A DNA stretch of 64,000 bases, taken from assembly GCA_012842495.1 (NCBI GenBank), contig DUSS01000024.1:1-64000 (forward strand). The letters run 5' to 3'. Source of the stretch: Candidatus Fermentithermobacillaceae bacterium. GTDB taxonomy: Bacteria > Bacillota > Sulfobacillia > Fermentithermobacillales > DUSS01. The translations under genes were made by a program, and so were the position numbers. How positions within the stretch are numbered: position 1 is the stretch's first letter; each line of letters opens with the position of its first letter. Shown here one piece after another: positions 37,524-47,729 of the stretch. The notes beneath the pieces were generated by a model. The model was not told where the DNA came from. It saw nothing but the letters and a program-made list of their open reading frames with translations, and searched no databases.

Positions 37524-37616
37524 GCCAGCGGGGACCCGAGGGAGATCGGGTCGACCCCAGGCAACAAAAGGTTTAAGGGAAACCCGGCCCTGGCCGGGTA
37601 CCAGAAGAGCAATAGT

Positions 37617-37642
37617 AAAGAGCTCCCGGAAGGGAGCTCTTT
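37617..37642 (+). terminator. intrinsic terminator
   Basis: AAAGAGCTCCC-GGAA-GGGAGCTCTTT, a perfect 11-bp stem followed by CATTTT. A second hairpin (CCCGGCCCTGGCCGGG) lies 20 bases upstream. Confidence 0.75.
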
Positions 37643-37808
37643 CATTTTCACGTAACATTTACATCACCGTTCGCTGGAGGTTTTGTCATCCGGCGCATCG
37701 AAATAGCCGTTCACCGACCCAGGGAGCGCAGATTATGCTCGCCCTGGTTGTTCACATAGGCAAGAGCAAGGGTAAAGCTGGAGGGACAAAGCAGAGGGTG
37801 ACGATGAA

Positions 37809-38345
37809 TTGGAGCTGACTAAGCACTTCCCGGTCGAGGGGTGCCGCGTTCGCGTGCGACCAGTCAAGCCGGGAGACCTGGAAAGTTTCGTGAAATGGGA
37901 TAATGACGATGAAATAGTGAGGTGGTCCGGGAAGAAGTTCGACGGGCTGAGGGATGCAAGAGATTGGTACTTCAACGGAAATGGCTCGAGAGTGAGCATG
38001 GCTATAGAGACGCTTTCGGGCGAGCTCATCGGGGAAGTAGAGCTTCTGAACATCTCCTGGAGGCTACATACGGGGGAACTCAGGATAGTCATCGGCGAGA
38101 AGAATCTTTGGGATTTGGGTCTGGGCCAGGAGGCCGTGACCCTGTTTGTCGACGGCATATTCCGGGCTTTGCCCTTGAAAAAGATATTCTTGAGAGTAAA
38201 TAAGGACAATAAGCGAGCCATTAGATGCTACACCAAATGCGGCTTTAAACGACGGGGCGTCGTCAAACTCTCGCCGCGCTACGGCGTCCCTCCGCTGCTT
38301 CTGATGGATATCGCAGCTGAGGATGTCGCGAGGTGCGGGAGTTAG
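37809..38345 (+). CDS. GNAT-family N-acetyltransferase
   Basis: A 178-residue acetyltransferase of the RimJ/RimL-like group. The N-terminal VRVRPVKPGDLESFVKWDND is followed by IGEVELLNISW, and the acetyl-CoA segment GLGQEAVTLFVDGIF has the Q/R-x-x-G-x-G/A motif in variant form. The NKDNKRAIRCYTKCGFKRRG signature is at the end. It probably acetylates a protein N-terminus or a small amine. The start is a TTG. The substrate is unknown; it stands alone between a terminator and the valS leader. Confidence 0.85.
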   Translation: MELTKHFPVEGCRVRVRPVKPGDLESFVKWDNDDEIVRWSGKKFDGLRDARDWYFNGNGSRVSMAIETLSGELIGEVELLNISWRLHTGELRIVIGEKNLWDLGLGQEAVTLFVDGIFRALPLKKIFLRVNKDNKRAIRCYTKCGFKRRGVVKLSPRYGVPPLLLMDIAAEDVARCGS

Positions 38346-38394
38346 GACGGATTCCGGCAAGCGGAAGGACCGGGCCGGACAGGAGGGGGTGCGA

Positions 38395-38423
38395 TTGCTC
38401 ATCGTACGCACCCCGTGTATAAT
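38395..38423 (+). promoter_or_regulatory. valS promoter
   Basis: TTGCTC (38395-38400), a 17-base spacer and a perfect TATAAT (38418-38423), directly upstream of the T-box leader. Confidence 0.85.
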
Positions 38424-38434
38424 CTGAGAAAACG

Positions 38435-38860
38435 GCACAATCGATGACGGGGAGGAGTAGGCGGAGACGCCGGTCAGAGAGCGGGACGCGCTGGTGGAAG
38501 TCTCGTCCGCGCAGGACCGCCGAAGGTCGCCCCCGAGGTTCCGGGCTGAAATCCTGAGTCATCGGGGTTTTATCGTTATATCCCGGCTCCGCCCCGGAAA
38601 GACTGCGGGTACCGGAAGGGAAGATAGAACCCGGCTTCCTCAGTTGCGAGGGAAACTAGGCCCGGACGGCAGAGCCCGTTAAAGCTGAGAGCGCCGGCAG
38701 CAGAGGGTCCCGGCTTCTGCCATTCGCGGGCAGCCAGTTTACCCGGTGTACACGCCCGAGCGGCGGAAAGGCTGGACCGGGATAGATGCTTGCGGCCGGA
38801 AGCAGGGTGGTAACGCGAAAACGGCCCCTTCGTCCTTGCGAGGGGGCCTTGTCATTTGAT
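38435..38860 (+). promoter_or_regulatory. T-box riboswitch upstream of valS
   Basis: A leader of about 430 bases with T-box hallmarks. These are the GGAGGAGTA K-turn region, the AGAGAGCGG bulge, the CTGGTGGAAG distal loop, the antiterminator T-box AGGGTGGTAACGCG (38804-38817) and a GC-rich terminator (38823-38848). Uncharged tRNA-Val would pair with the specifier and with the T-box bulge, favouring read-through into valS. A Val codon GTC sits in GAAGGTCGC (38526-38528) and is my candidate specifier; the exact loop needs folding. Confidence 0.88.
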
Positions 38861-38892
38861 CACGATAATTCAGCAAGGAAAGGGAGAGTCCG

Positions 38893-41631
38893 ATGGCGGA
38901 AAAAACTTCGTTGCCTACCGCATACGATCCGGCGGAGTTTGAAACCAAATGGTATAAATGGTGGTTGGAGAAGGGGTTCTTTAAAGCTCGCGTCCACCCG
39001 GGCAAGAAGCGTTTTTCCATCGTAATACCGCCCCCCAACGTCACTGGCGCGCTTCACATGGGCCACGCGCTGGACACTACGCTTCAGGACGTGTTTGTCA
39101 GGTACAGAAGGATGCAGGGGTACGAAACACTATGGTTGCCCGGAACCGACCACGCCTCCATAGCCACTCACGCTAAGATCGAGGAGATGCTGGCAGAGGA
39201 GGGCACCTCCAGGTGGGAGCTGGGCCGGGAGAAATTCCTGGAGAGAGCGTGGGCCTGGAAGGAGAAGTATGGTCACATCATCACCGACCAGCTCAAGCGC
39301 CTCGGCGCTTCGTGTGACTGGTCAAGGGAGCGCTTTACCATGGACGAAGGGTGCTCCCGCGCGGTAACCGAAGTCTTTGTGCGCTTATACGAGAAGGGCC
39401 TCATCTACAGGGGAAAATACATGGTGAACTTCTGCCCTGGCTGTCGCACCGTCATATCCGATATCGAGGTCGAGCACGAGGAGATCGATGGGCACCTGTG
39501 GTACCTGCGATATCCCCTGGAAGGCGGCGGCGAAATCCAGGTGGCGACCACCCGGCCCGAGACGATGCTGGGAGATACAGCGGTGGCCGTGAATCCCGCC
39601 GATGGCAGGTACCGCAACCTAATAGGACGGTTCGCCATTCTTCCGCTGGTGGGAAGACGCCTCCCCATCATCGCCGACGACGCGGTCAAGCCGGACTTCG
39701 GCACCGGCGCCGTCAAAGTGACCCCATCTCACGACCCCGATGACTTCGAGATGGCCCGGCGGCACAACTTGGATTTCGTGACCGTCATCGATACCGACGG
39801 CAAGATGACAGAGGGAGCTTTAAAGTACCGCGGACTTGACAGGTACGAAGCCCGGAAAGCTGTACTAAGGGACCTGGAAGCCGGCGGCTACCTGGTAAAG
39901 ACCGAGCCATACAGGTTCGCTCAGGGAAGATGTCACCGGTGCGACTCCCCGGTCGAACCGCTCATTTCCGAGCAGTGGTTCGTGAAGATGGAGCCATTGA
40001 AGGGTCCTGCCATCCAGGTGGTCAAGGACGGGATCGTGCGATTCGTGCCCGAGCGGTTCACCAAGATATATCTGAATTGGATGGAGAACGTCAGGGACTG
40101 GTGCATATCCCGGCAGCTCTGGTGGGGTCACCGGATACCGGCTTGGTACTGCCAGAGCTGCGGGAAAGTGATAGTGGCCCGCGAGGCGCCGTCCGGTTGT
40201 TCCGAATGCGGAGGAGAGGTCAAACAGGACGAAGACGTGCTTGATACGTGGTTTTCTTCGGCCCTGTGGCCGTTTTCCACCCTGGGCTGGCCGGAGAAAA
40301 CGGCTGACCTCGACTACTTCTTCCCCACCGATATACTGGTGACCGGCTACGACATCATCTTCTTCTGGGTGGCGAGGATGATCTTCTCCTCCCTCGAATT
40401 CACGGGAAGAGAACCGTTTAAAGACGTCCTCATCCACGGACTTGTCAGGGACGCGCTGGGGCGAAAGATGTCCAAGTCCCTGGGAAACGGCGTCGATCCC
40501 CTCGAGGTGGTGGAAAAGTACGGCGCTGACGCCCTGAGAATATCGTTGACCTCGGGCGTGACGATGGGTAACGACATGAGGTTCTACTGGGAAAAGGTAG
40601 AAGGGTCGCGGAACTTCTGCAACAAACTGTGGAACGCTGCCCGGTTCATCCTCATGAACATCACGGGCTGGTCTCCGCCAGCGGAGCCGGTTTCTCCACG
40701 GACCCTCGAAGGTAAGTGGATTTTATCGCGACTTTCCCATACAATCGACCGGGTCATAGACGCTATGGAGAGGTTCGAACCGGGCGAAGCTATCGATATC
40801 ATAACTACCTTCGTTTGGGACGAGTTCTGCGACTGGTACATCGAGATCTCCAAGGCGAGTCTAAAGGATCCGGAGGCGTCAGAAGAAACCAGGTATATTC
40901 TCTGGAAGACGCTGGAGACCTCTCTCAGGCTATTGCACCCGTTCATCCCCTTCATCACCGAGGAGATCTGGCAAGCTCTGCCGCGACCTGCCGACGCTGC
41001 AGCGGATAAAGGGGCCTGCGAGCCCGGTGAAACTCGAACAGTAGCGGAGAGCATCATGGTGGCCCCTTATCCTGAGAAAGGGGAGTTCCCCGGGTACGAA
41101 GAAGCTGAGGCGTCCATCTCGATGATGATAGAAGCGACGAGGGCCATCCGGAATCTCAGGGCCGAGGTCTCCGTCCCCACCGGTAAGGAAGTCAGAGTGG
41201 TGCTCGTCGGCGATCCCGCCAAATGGGAGCCCCTCCTTCCCTATATAAAGCGGCTGGCCTGGGCAAATCCCCTCGAACTCGGCAAAGACCGGCCCCGTCA
41301 GGCGCTGGCCGCTGTCATCTCGGGTGCAGAGGTTTACCTGCCCCTGGCCGGAATCGTGGACCTCGAAAAGGAGATCTCTCGTCTTAATAAGCAGGTGAAG
41401 TCGATTTCTTCCGAGATCCAGCGCTCCCGGACGAAACTGTCCGACAGCACTTTCCTGGAAAAGGCGCCCGTCGAGGTCGTCGAGAAAGAGAGAGCTAAAC
41501 TTGAAGATCTCCAGGAAAAGCTGGCCAGGCTGGAGGAACGTCTAAAGGCGCTGGGCGCGGAGATCCCTGCCTCCGGCGAAGGTCAGAATGGGCAGGGCTC
41601 CGGCCCAGGTGGCGGACCGCACACGGGTTAG
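38893..41631 (+). CDS. valS: valyl-tRNA synthetase
   Basis: A 912-residue class Ia synthetase. The HIGH-type motif is ALHMGHALD near residue 50 and KMSKS is [10 protein letters not shown]. The editing domain has [17 protein letters not shown]. Two zinc-like cysteine sets are visible (NFCPGC and CQSCGK with CSECGG), and a C-terminal coiled coil ([19 protein letters not shown]) contacts tRNA. It charges tRNA-Val and is controlled by the T-box leader. A hydrophilic Gly-rich tail ends the protein. folC follows about 60 bases later. Confidence 0.97.
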   Translation: MAEKTSLPTAYDPAEFETKWYKWWLEKGFFKARVHPGKKRFSIVIPPPNVTGALHMGHALDTTLQDVFVRYRRMQGYETLWLPGTDHASIATHAKIEEMLAEEGTSRWELGREKFLERAWAWKEKYGHIITDQLKRLGASCDWSRERFTMDEGCSRAVTEVFVRLYEKGLIYRGKYMVNFCPGCRTVISDIEVEHEEIDGHLWYLRYPLEGGGEIQVATTRPETMLGDTAVAVNPADGRYRNLIGRFAILPLVGRRLPIIADDAVKPDFGTGAVKVTPSHDPDDFEMARRHNLDFVTVIDTDGKMTEGALKYRGLDRYEARKAVLRDLEAGGYLVKTEPYRFAQGRCHRCDSPVEPLISEQWFVKMEPLKGPAIQVVKDGIVRFVPERFTKIYLNWMENVRDWCISRQLWWGHRIPAWYCQSCGKVIVAREAPSGCSECGGEVKQDEDVLDTWFSSALWPFSTLGWPEKTADLDYFFPTDILVTGYDIIFFWVARMIFSSLEFTGREPFKDVLIHGLVRDALGRKMSKSLGNGVDPLEVVEKYGADALRISLTSGVTMGNDMRFYWEKVEGSRNFCNKLWNAARFILMNITGWSPPAEPVSPRTLEGKWILSRLSHTIDRVIDAMERFEPGEAIDIITTFVWDEFCDWYIEISKASLKDPEASEETRYILWKTLETSLRLLHPFIPFITEEIWQALPRPADAAADKGACEPGETRTVAESIMVAPYPEKGEFPGYEEAEASISMMIEATRAIRNLRAEVSVPTGKEVRVVLVGDPAKWEPLLPYIKRLAWANPLELGKDRPRQALAAVISGAEVYLPLAGIVDLEKEISRLNKQVKSISSEIQRSRTKLSDSTFLEKAPVEVVEKERAKLEDLQEKLARLEERLKALGAEIPASGEGQNGQGSGPGGGPHTG

Positions 41632-41690
41632 GATGACGTGGGTTGGATAGACACCGGTAGATACGGGTTTATACAGAAGGAGCAAGGAAC

Positions 41691-43007
41691 GTGGACTACG
41701 AAGAAGCGCTCAACTGGATTCATTCGACGTACAGGTTTGGATCCCAACTGGGCCTGGAGCGGATAAGTGTACTTCTGGACCTCCTCGGGAGACCGCAGGA
41801 TTCAGGACGGTTTGTGCACGTCGCCGGCACAAACGGGAAGGGTTCCGTCACGGCGATGGTGGCCTCCATCCTCAAGGAGGCCGGGTATCGAACGGGGACT
41901 TATACTTCGCCGCACCTGGAGGATTTCCGGGAACGGATTCGCCTGGGTGGGAGGAAGATCGGCAAGGAAGAGGTAGCCGAGCTCGTCCCCCGGGTAAAAG
42001 CTCAGGTTGAAAGGATGATGAGCGCAGGCTATCCTCATCCTACCGAGTTCGAAATAGTGACGGCAATGGCGTTTCTATATTTCAAGGAATCCGGATGCGA
42101 TTGGGTATCCCTCGAAGTGGGTCTCGGCGGCAGGTTCGACGCGACCAACGTGGTAACCCCGGCGGTTTCGGTTATAACGCCGGTCTCACTTGACCACACG
42201 GACAGACTTGGGAACACCCTGGGCGAGATAGCTTTCGAAAAAGCTGGAATCATAAAGCCCGGCGTTCCGGTGGTGGTGGCACCGCAGCCGCCCGAGGCGC
42301 TCGCGGTAATCCTCGATAGAGCGCGTGCGCTTGGGTGCAGGGTCATGCTGGTGGGAGAAGACATATCGTGGCGGGTGGAAGCCGAGTCCATCCGCGGTCA
42401 GGAGATTCAAGTCGTGGCCGGGCGGACTGAACTCGGGCGCCTCTTCGTTCCGCTAGCTGGCCCACATCAGGCTGTCAACGCGGCGACGGCCGTAGCTGTC
42501 GCCCGGATTTTGACCGAGTCAGGGGCCGAGATCGGCTGGGAGACCATCAAAGCTGGGATTGCCCGCACCAGGTGGCCGGGAAGACTCGAGGTTGTAGCTG
42601 AAAGGCCCCTGGTTATCCTGGACGGGGCGCACAATCCGGGAGGGGCGGCTGCCCTGGTCCGCTCGCTGCCGCTTATTCCCCGGCGGAAGCTTATTTCCGT
42701 CGTGGGAATGTTGAAAGACAAGGACTACCGGCAGGTGTTGTCCCAGGTGTTACATTTCTGCGATGTGGTAGTGGCAACATCCCCGGTATCCGAAAGAGCT
42801 CTCGATGCGGGTGTGCTGGCGGAGGAAGCTTCAAAGTACTGTTCCGACGTGACGGTGGCAGGAAACGTGAAAGATGCTCTGGAACTCTCGCTCCAGCGGG
42901 CTTCTTCCGAAGACGCGGTGCTGATTTGGGGTTCCCTTTACCTCGTGGGCGCCGCCAGGATGCTACTCAGGGAGAAGCTTGGCATTCTTTTGGACGAGGA
43001 CGAATAG
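41691..43007 (+). CDS. folC: folylpolyglutamate/dihydrofolate synthase
   Basis: A 438-residue Mur-ligase-family enzyme. The ATP loop is VAGTNGKGSVTAMVASIL, followed by GTYTSPHLEDFRERIR, EVGLGGRFDATNVV and ITPVSLDHTDRLGNT; the C-terminal domain has LDGAHNPGGAAAL. It adds glutamate to folates, and in many bacteria also makes dihydrofolate. The GTG start has AAGGAG eight bases upstream. valS-folC adjacency is common in Bacillota. Confidence 0.95.
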   Translation: MDYEEALNWIHSTYRFGSQLGLERISVLLDLLGRPQDSGRFVHVAGTNGKGSVTAMVASILKEAGYRTGTYTSPHLEDFRERIRLGGRKIGKEEVAELVPRVKAQVERMMSAGYPHPTEFEIVTAMAFLYFKESGCDWVSLEVGLGGRFDATNVVTPAVSVITPVSLDHTDRLGNTLGEIAFEKAGIIKPGVPVVVAPQPPEALAVILDRARALGCRVMLVGEDISWRVEAESIRGQEIQVVAGRTELGRLFVPLAGPHQAVNAATAVAVARILTESGAEIGWETIKAGIARTRWPGRLEVVAERPLVILDGAHNPGGAAALVRSLPLIPRRKLISVVGMLKDKDYRQVLSQVLHFCDVVVATSPVSERALDAGVLAEEASKYCSDVTVAGNVKDALELSLQRASSEDAVLIWGSLYLVGAARMLLREKLGILLDEDE

Positions 43008-43036
43008 CATTTAGAGACGTATCGGGGGAGATACCT

Positions 43037-43486
43037 TTGGCCGGACCGCGGGAACTCCAATGGCTACAGGTGGATCTCGAAATCCAACCCTGGCCCGAAC
43101 TCCTGGAACGAAGGATGTTCATGGTATTCGGTGACGAAGAATCGCTGAAACTAACCTATGGCGCGACTTCTTACAAACCCGCGGTGAATTTCGAAAGGAA
43201 CTACCTGGTTGCGATCCATCAAGGGCTTTGCCCTACAGGAGGGCACGGGATCAAGATTCACGCCGTACTCCTTCGGGACCGGGAGATCCGGGTAATCCTC
43301 AGCTTCAGAACTCCCGGGCCGGGGGAGTTTGTAACGATGGCCATGACAACCCCGAGGGCGTTCGTCCTGGTTCCAAAGATAGATTCCAGGCCCGAGCCGA
43401 GATTCACCTTCCACCTTCCAACCGGAGAGAAACTCGCCGAAGAAAAGCCCCGGTACGGTCTAAAGACGCCCGAAAGGAGGGTTTGA
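43037..43486 (+). CDS. PrcB_C-like domain protein
   Basis: A 149-residue protein whose middle resembles the C-terminal domain of PrcB, a protease-complex subunit: NYLVAIHQGLCPTGGHGIKIHAV, then SFRTPGPGEFVTMAMTTP and FVLVPK. The TGG-g-I and PGP spacing is the main support. No signal peptide or membrane segment is visible. It lies 29 bases after folC, starts at TTG with GGGGGAG six bases upstream, and is followed immediately by a SPOR-domain gene. The three are probably cotranscribed. Confidence 0.7.
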   Translation: MAGPRELQWLQVDLEIQPWPELLERRMFMVFGDEESLKLTYGATSYKPAVNFERNYLVAIHQGLCPTGGHGIKIHAVLLRDREIRVILSFRTPGPGEFVTMAMTTPRAFVLVPKIDSRPEPRFTFHLPTGEKLAEEKPRYGLKTPERRV

Positions 43487-43487
43487 C

Positions 43488-44330
43488 ATGCGTAGAACCC
43501 GAATGTCGAGACCGAAAGGGATTTCGTCGCGTCTTTCGGCATTGTTCGTCTTCGTCCTCGTCGCTGTGGCCCTGGTGGGCGCCGGCTATCTTCTGGGAAG
43601 GTTCGTCCTTTCGTCCATCCTATCCAGACCTCCCGGTGCGCCTGTCAGCGGTCTTCCCGGGGAAAACAAGGCTGGGTCTGGGTCCGAGACCGTGACGGCG
43701 ACGATATCCCTGGATGCATTCACGGTCTACAGGATTCAGGTGGGTGCCTTCTCCAGCAAGGATAATGCCACAAAACTCGCCCAGGCGTGTCTTGGAAAGG
43801 GTGTGCCGGCTTATGTTATGGCGCCGGACCCCCTTCATAAGGTCTACTGCGGAGTTCTGGCGTCCAGGCAGGCGGCGGACAAGATGGCCGAGGGCGTGAT
43901 GGCGAAAATATCTGGGACAGTCATTCCCGCAGAAGACAAGCTTTACATCGGTGCCCTCGAAGTCCCGGCCGTCCAGGTGCGGGTCGCGGGTGACAAGAAG
44001 TACGTGTCCGCGCTAGATGCCGCGGTAAAAAAGGCCGGTCCGGCGCTACATGCGCTCCTCGGCTTCTGGGATTCGTATTACCTGAAGACTGCCCCGGTGG
44101 ACGTAAGATCCCCTGCCAGAGACGTAGCTTCGGCCCTGGAAGCTTTGAAAGCGGTCGAGCCCCCGGAAAGCCTGAAGAGCACCCATTCTGCCTGCGTGGC
44201 CGCCCTCGAGTCGCTGTCGAAAGCTCTCGCCGGCGCCGAGGCCGTCTACGGCGGGGATGCTTCGAAAGGACCCGAAGCCATGACGGAGTTCATGAAGCTC
44301 GTGGACATTCTGGCAAGCTTCGGCAAATGA
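43488..44330 (+). CDS. SPOR-domain membrane protein
   Basis: A 280-residue protein. A basic N-terminus leads to one membrane helix (LFVFVLVAVALVGAGYLLG), then a Pro/Gly-rich linker, then a SPOR-like domain at about 80-140 (YRIQVGAFSSKDNATKLAQACLGKG, VYCGVLAS). A helical, Ala-rich C-terminal region of unknown function ends it. SPOR domains bind denuded glycan strands at division septa or in the spore cortex. Its start has AGGAGG upstream, one base after the preceding stop. Confidence 0.85.
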   Translation: MRRTRMSRPKGISSRLSALFVFVLVAVALVGAGYLLGRFVLSSILSRPPGAPVSGLPGENKAGSGSETVTATISLDAFTVYRIQVGAFSSKDNATKLAQACLGKGVPAYVMAPDPLHKVYCGVLASRQAADKMAEGVMAKISGTVIPAEDKLYIGALEVPAVQVRVAGDKKYVSALDAAVKKAGPALHALLGFWDSYYLKTAPVDVRSPARDVASALEALKAVEPPESLKSTHSACVAALESLSKALAGAEAVYGGDASKGPEAMTEFMKLVDILASFGK

Positions 44331-44649
44331 CCTGGCGGCAGAAGGAGGTCAGCGCGGAGCCAGGGGCTTGTCCTGATGCAGCGGTGTATCCCCTGTGACA
44401 GCCGGCAAGTTGCGCTGTCCACTGTAGGAACCGGCAGTGTACGGTTTAAGTGTGAGCCAGCAGTGTTTTTCGGTTGGAGCTGGCCCGGTTGACCAGTTAT
44501 GTATCTTGAGAATACAATCTAAAGTGTGTGCGCCCCTGCTATGCAGGGGTTAAGTTTTGAACTCTGATCGGGGGATCTGGGTTAAGGTTGAACGGTCGGT
44601 GAGGTTATCCGGTCAGCGGTAGCATACGGATTCATACGAGGTGGTGCTG
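44331..44649 (+). promoter_or_regulatory. leader/promoter interval of the rnf operon
   Basis: About 320 bases without a gene. A good promoter sits at 44489-44518: TTGACC, an 18-base spacer, TACAAT. Downstream, CCCCTGC-TAT-GCAGGGG forms a tight hairpin in the roughly 120-base 5' leader, which could attenuate or stabilise the rnf transcript. No known riboswitch was recognised. Confidence 0.55.
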
Positions 44650-45996
44650 GTGTTAAGGACGAGAGCATTGTCGGGAGGGGTCCATCTCGACGACAGGAAA
44701 ATCTCTTCCGGGAAACCTGTGGAGTTTGCAGGCATTCCGCCAGAGATAGTTCTGTTCATGTCACAGCACACCGGGGCTCCGGCAAAACCCGTGGTAAAAG
44801 CGGGAGACCATGTGCTGGCGGGCCAGGTCGTGGGAGAGGCACAATCTTTCGTTTCGGCTTCGGTTCACGCTTCTACTTCCGGGACTGTAAAAGCTGTAGA
44901 AGACCGGTATCATCCCATTCTCGCGAAGCCGTCAACGGCGGTGGTGATCGAGCCTGACGGCAAGGGCGAGATATGGGAAGGTATAGCTCCAGGGTCTGAC
45001 GATATATCCACCTTATCTCCGGAAGACATCGTCAAGATCGCGAGAAACGCCGGTCTCGTCGGGTTGGGAGGGGCAGCTTTTCCGACCGCGGTTAAGCTTT
45101 CTCCCCCGAAGGACAAGCCCATCGACGTTTACCTTTTAAACGGTGCGGAATGCGAGCCTTACCTCACCTGTGACGCCAGGCTCATGGTGGAAGAAGCGGA
45201 TGAAATAGTATTCGGGTTCAGGGCCATGATGAAGGCGGTCGGTGCTCCCAGGGGGATCGTTTGTATCGAAGACAACAAGCCCGAAGCTATCATGGCCATG
45301 GAAAGAGCCATTTCGGGAAAGTCCGGCATCGAACTTTGCATCTTGAAAACCAGATACCCGCAGGGCGGCGAAAAGCAGCTGATCCAGGTAGTTCTGGGAC
45401 GAGAGGTTCCTCCCCCTCCGGGACTGCCTTTCGATGTGGGTGTCGTCGTTTCGAACGTAGGTACTGCGTACTCTCTGGCAAAGGCCATCCGAACGGGCAT
45501 GCCTCTCGTGGATAGAGTCGTCACGGTGACCGGCGCCGTTGGGTCGCCTTCTAATTTCCGGGTTCTTTTGGGGACACCGGTTTCGTTCTTGATCGAGAAG
45601 GCAGGTGGGTACACCGGTGAACCCGGCAAGGTCATAATGGGAGGCCCGATGATGGGAATATCCCTTCCCCGGACGGATGTGCCCGTGCTCAAGGGTACTA
45701 CCGGCATCGTCGTGATGACTAAAGACGAAGTAAACCTAGATAAGCCGCTTCCGTGCATCCGGTGCGGGCGCTGCGTGGATTCCTGTCCGTTGAGACTCCT
45801 GCCCGTATGGATAGCGGCGTACTCGGATAGGGGCATGTACGAAGAAGCTGAAAAATACAGGGCTCTCGACTGCTGCGAATGCGGCGTATGCGCCTACAGG
45901 TGTCCTTCCCGGCGGCCTTTGGTCCAATCCATCAGGCTGGCCAAACAGGCCATCATGGAAGAGCGCAGGGCCCGGGCGCAAAAGGTTTCCGGTTGA
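44650..45996 (+). CDS. rnfC: Rnf electron transport complex subunit C
   Basis: A 448-residue RnfC. It has the RnfC barrel/hybrid N-domain (HTGAPAKPVVKAGDHVLAGQ) and a flavodehydrogenase-like NADH/FMN region (GLVGLGGAAFPTAVKL, LLNGAECEPYLTCD). Two C-terminal [4Fe-4S] clusters are at CIRCGRCVDSCP and CCECGVCAYRCP. It is the peripheral subunit that exchanges electrons with NAD+. GTG at 44650 is preferred because GAGGTGG lies five bases upstream and overlaps the GTG at 44641. It is first in the rnf operon. Confidence 0.95.
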   Translation: MLRTRALSGGVHLDDRKISSGKPVEFAGIPPEIVLFMSQHTGAPAKPVVKAGDHVLAGQVVGEAQSFVSASVHASTSGTVKAVEDRYHPILAKPSTAVVIEPDGKGEIWEGIAPGSDDISTLSPEDIVKIARNAGLVGLGGAAFPTAVKLSPPKDKPIDVYLLNGAECEPYLTCDARLMVEEADEIVFGFRAMMKAVGAPRGIVCIEDNKPEAIMAMERAISGKSGIELCILKTRYPQGGEKQLIQVVLGREVPPPPGLPFDVGVVVSNVGTAYSLAKAIRTGMPLVDRVVTVTGAVGSPSNFRVLLGTPVSFLIEKAGGYTGEPGKVIMGGPMMGISLPRTDVPVLKGTTGIVVMTKDEVNLDKPLPCIRCGRCVDSCPLRLLPVWIAAYSDRGMYEEAEKYRALDCCECGVCAYRCPSRRPLVQSIRLAKQAIMEERRARAQKVSG

Positions 45997-46051
45997 ACGC
46001 AACCGGGAGCGAAAAGATCTCTTGAGAGCTCAGGGACGGAGGTAGCGATAT

Positions 46052-47035
46052 ATGACGGAACGGTTGGTGGTGTCGCCGTCGCCCCACTGGAAGACGGGTA
46101 AAACAGTACCCGCTCTCATGCTCGACGTAGTTATGGCTCTAATGCCCGCGGTTGTAGCTTCCGTGGTGTTTTTCGGATGGAAAGCTCTTGCCATCATCTT
46201 GACTTCGGTGTCGTCGGCGGTGATTTCCGAGGCCGTCTACGAGAAGGCAGTCAAGCGGGAGGTTACCATAAAAGACTATTCCGCTGTAATCACCGGGATA
46301 CTCCTGGCCATGAACATGCCCCCGGGAGTGCCCTTGTGGATGCCGGCGATAGGGTCAGCTTTTGCGATTGTGATCGCAAAGCAGCTTTTCGGCGGCCTGG
46401 GTTGCAACTTCGTCAACCCTGCTCTGGCCGGTCGGGCGTTTTTGATGGCGGCGTGGCCCCTTCACATGACCAGGGACTGGTTAGCGCCCGGGTTCTTCGG
46501 GGGCGTAGATGCGGCAGCTTCGGCTACGCCTCTCGCGGTCCTCAAGGGTGCGTCCGGCGGGGCTCTGCCGGGGATTTGGGATATGCTCCTAGGGAATCGG
46601 GCCGGGTGTCTCGGCGAGACGAGCATCATTGCCATCCTGATAGGAGGCATCTACCTGATCTGGAAGGAAGTAATCGACCCGAGGATCCCCTTGGGCTTCA
46701 TAGGAACCGTGTTTGTCCTCACCTGGGTATTCGGAAAGCCTGGTGCCTTCTTCCAGGGGAACGCCGTGTACCACATCCTTTCGGGCGGGCTTTTCCTGGG
46801 TGCCTTCTTTATGGCTACCGATTACGTTACGAGCCCGGTGACGGCTAAAGGAAGGCTTTTGATGGGTATAGGCTGCGGAGCTATAACGGTCCTGATCAGG
46901 CTGTGGGGTGGGTACCCCGAAGGGGTTTCGTACTCGATTCTCCTCATGAACCTGGTGACGCCGCTGATCGACAGGGTGGTGGTACCCAGGTACTACGGGT
47001 GGAAGGGCGAAGCCCGGAAGGAAAAGGCTCTCTAA
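46052..47035 (+). CDS. rnfD: Rnf electron transport complex subunit D
   Basis: A 327-residue membrane protein with about nine to ten helices. The covalent FMN site, normally Thr in an S/T-A-T context, is T159 in GVDAAASATPL, a good match for an ApbE flavinylation motif. FGGLGCNFVNPALAGRAFL and the MATDYVTSPV segment are family signatures. RnfD carries electrons across or within the membrane and helps pump Na+ or H+. It is followed after only 19 bases by rnfE, with no rnfG gene between. Confidence 0.95.
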   Translation: MTERLVVSPSPHWKTGKTVPALMLDVVMALMPAVVASVVFFGWKALAIILTSVSSAVISEAVYEKAVKREVTIKDYSAVITGILLAMNMPPGVPLWMPAIGSAFAIVIAKQLFGGLGCNFVNPALAGRAFLMAAWPLHMTRDWLAPGFFGGVDAAASATPLAVLKGASGGALPGIWDMLLGNRAGCLGETSIIAILIGGIYLIWKEVIDPRIPLGFIGTVFVLTWVFGKPGAFFQGNAVYHILSGGLFLGAFFMATDYVTSPVTAKGRLLMGIGCGAITVLIRLWGGYPEGVSYSILLMNLVTPLIDRVVVPRYYGWKGEARKEKAL

Positions 47036-47054
47036 TGAAAGCGAGGCGAGGGTC

Positions 47055-47687
47055 TTGAGAAGAAGCGTGTTTTACGATTTCATCAAGGGTTTTATAGAGG
47101 AAAATCCCACGTTCCGGCTGGTCATCGGAATGTGCCCGACCCTGGCGGTGACCACCAGCGTGGTGAACGGGTTTTGGATGGGTGTGAGCGTCATATTCGT
47201 TCTGGTCTTCGCCAACGTGTTCGTTTCCCTGCTGAGGAAGGTTACGCCCGACGAAATCAGGCTTCCCGTGTTCGTAATATTGATAGCCACGCCCGTGGTC
47301 ATCGTCGAACTGGTTATGAGGGCGTACTTGCCGGCCATGTACGAGATTCTCGGGATATTCGTGCCTCTTATCGTGGTGAACTGCATTATCATCGCGAGAG
47401 CCGAGGCCTTTGCCTTTAAGCAGCCGGTGCTGAATTCCTTCGCCGACGGACTGGGGATAGGAGCCGGATATACCTTAAACCTCATCCTCATATCGGGTAT
47501 AAGGGAATTCCTCGGAACCGGCCAAATAACCGTGGGAAGCTTCCGCTTCCCGGCAGCTCCCTTTTTTGAACCGGCGGCGGTCATGTTGACCCCTCCAGGA
47601 GGCTTCATCTGTCTCGGACTGCTCATGGCGGTCCTCAACGTCCTCCTGGCCCGGCGGGAGCGCAAGGCGAAAGCTCAGGCAGTTTAG
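47055..47687 (+). CDS. rnfE: Rnf electron transport complex subunit E
   Basis: A 210-residue membrane protein with six helices, homologous to RnfA. Family segments are NPTFRLVIGMCPTLAVTTS, RLPVFVILIATPVVIVELVM, VPLIVVNCIIIARAEAFA and SFADGLGIGAGYTLNLILI. The cysteines in MCPTL and VNCII are those thought to hold the intramembrane Fe-S site with RnfA. The TTG start has GGCGAGGG upstream. Confidence 0.95.
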   Translation: MRRSVFYDFIKGFIEENPTFRLVIGMCPTLAVTTSVVNGFWMGVSVIFVLVFANVFVSLLRKVTPDEIRLPVFVILIATPVVIVELVMRAYLPAMYEILGIFVPLIVVNCIIIARAEAFAFKQPVLNSFADGLGIGAGYTLNLILISGIREFLGTGQITVGSFRFPAAPFFEPAAVMLTPPGGFICLGLLMAVLNVLLARRERKAKAQAV

Positions 47688-47729
47688 GGGGGTATTTGGG
47701 TTTTCGGAGTACGGGAGGAGGGGTTCTCG

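Noticed and set aside
42926-43036. A longer start for the PrcB_C-like gene, inside folC
   Set aside because: The added residues are folC sequence in another frame; the TTG at 43037 has GGGGGAG at proper spacing.
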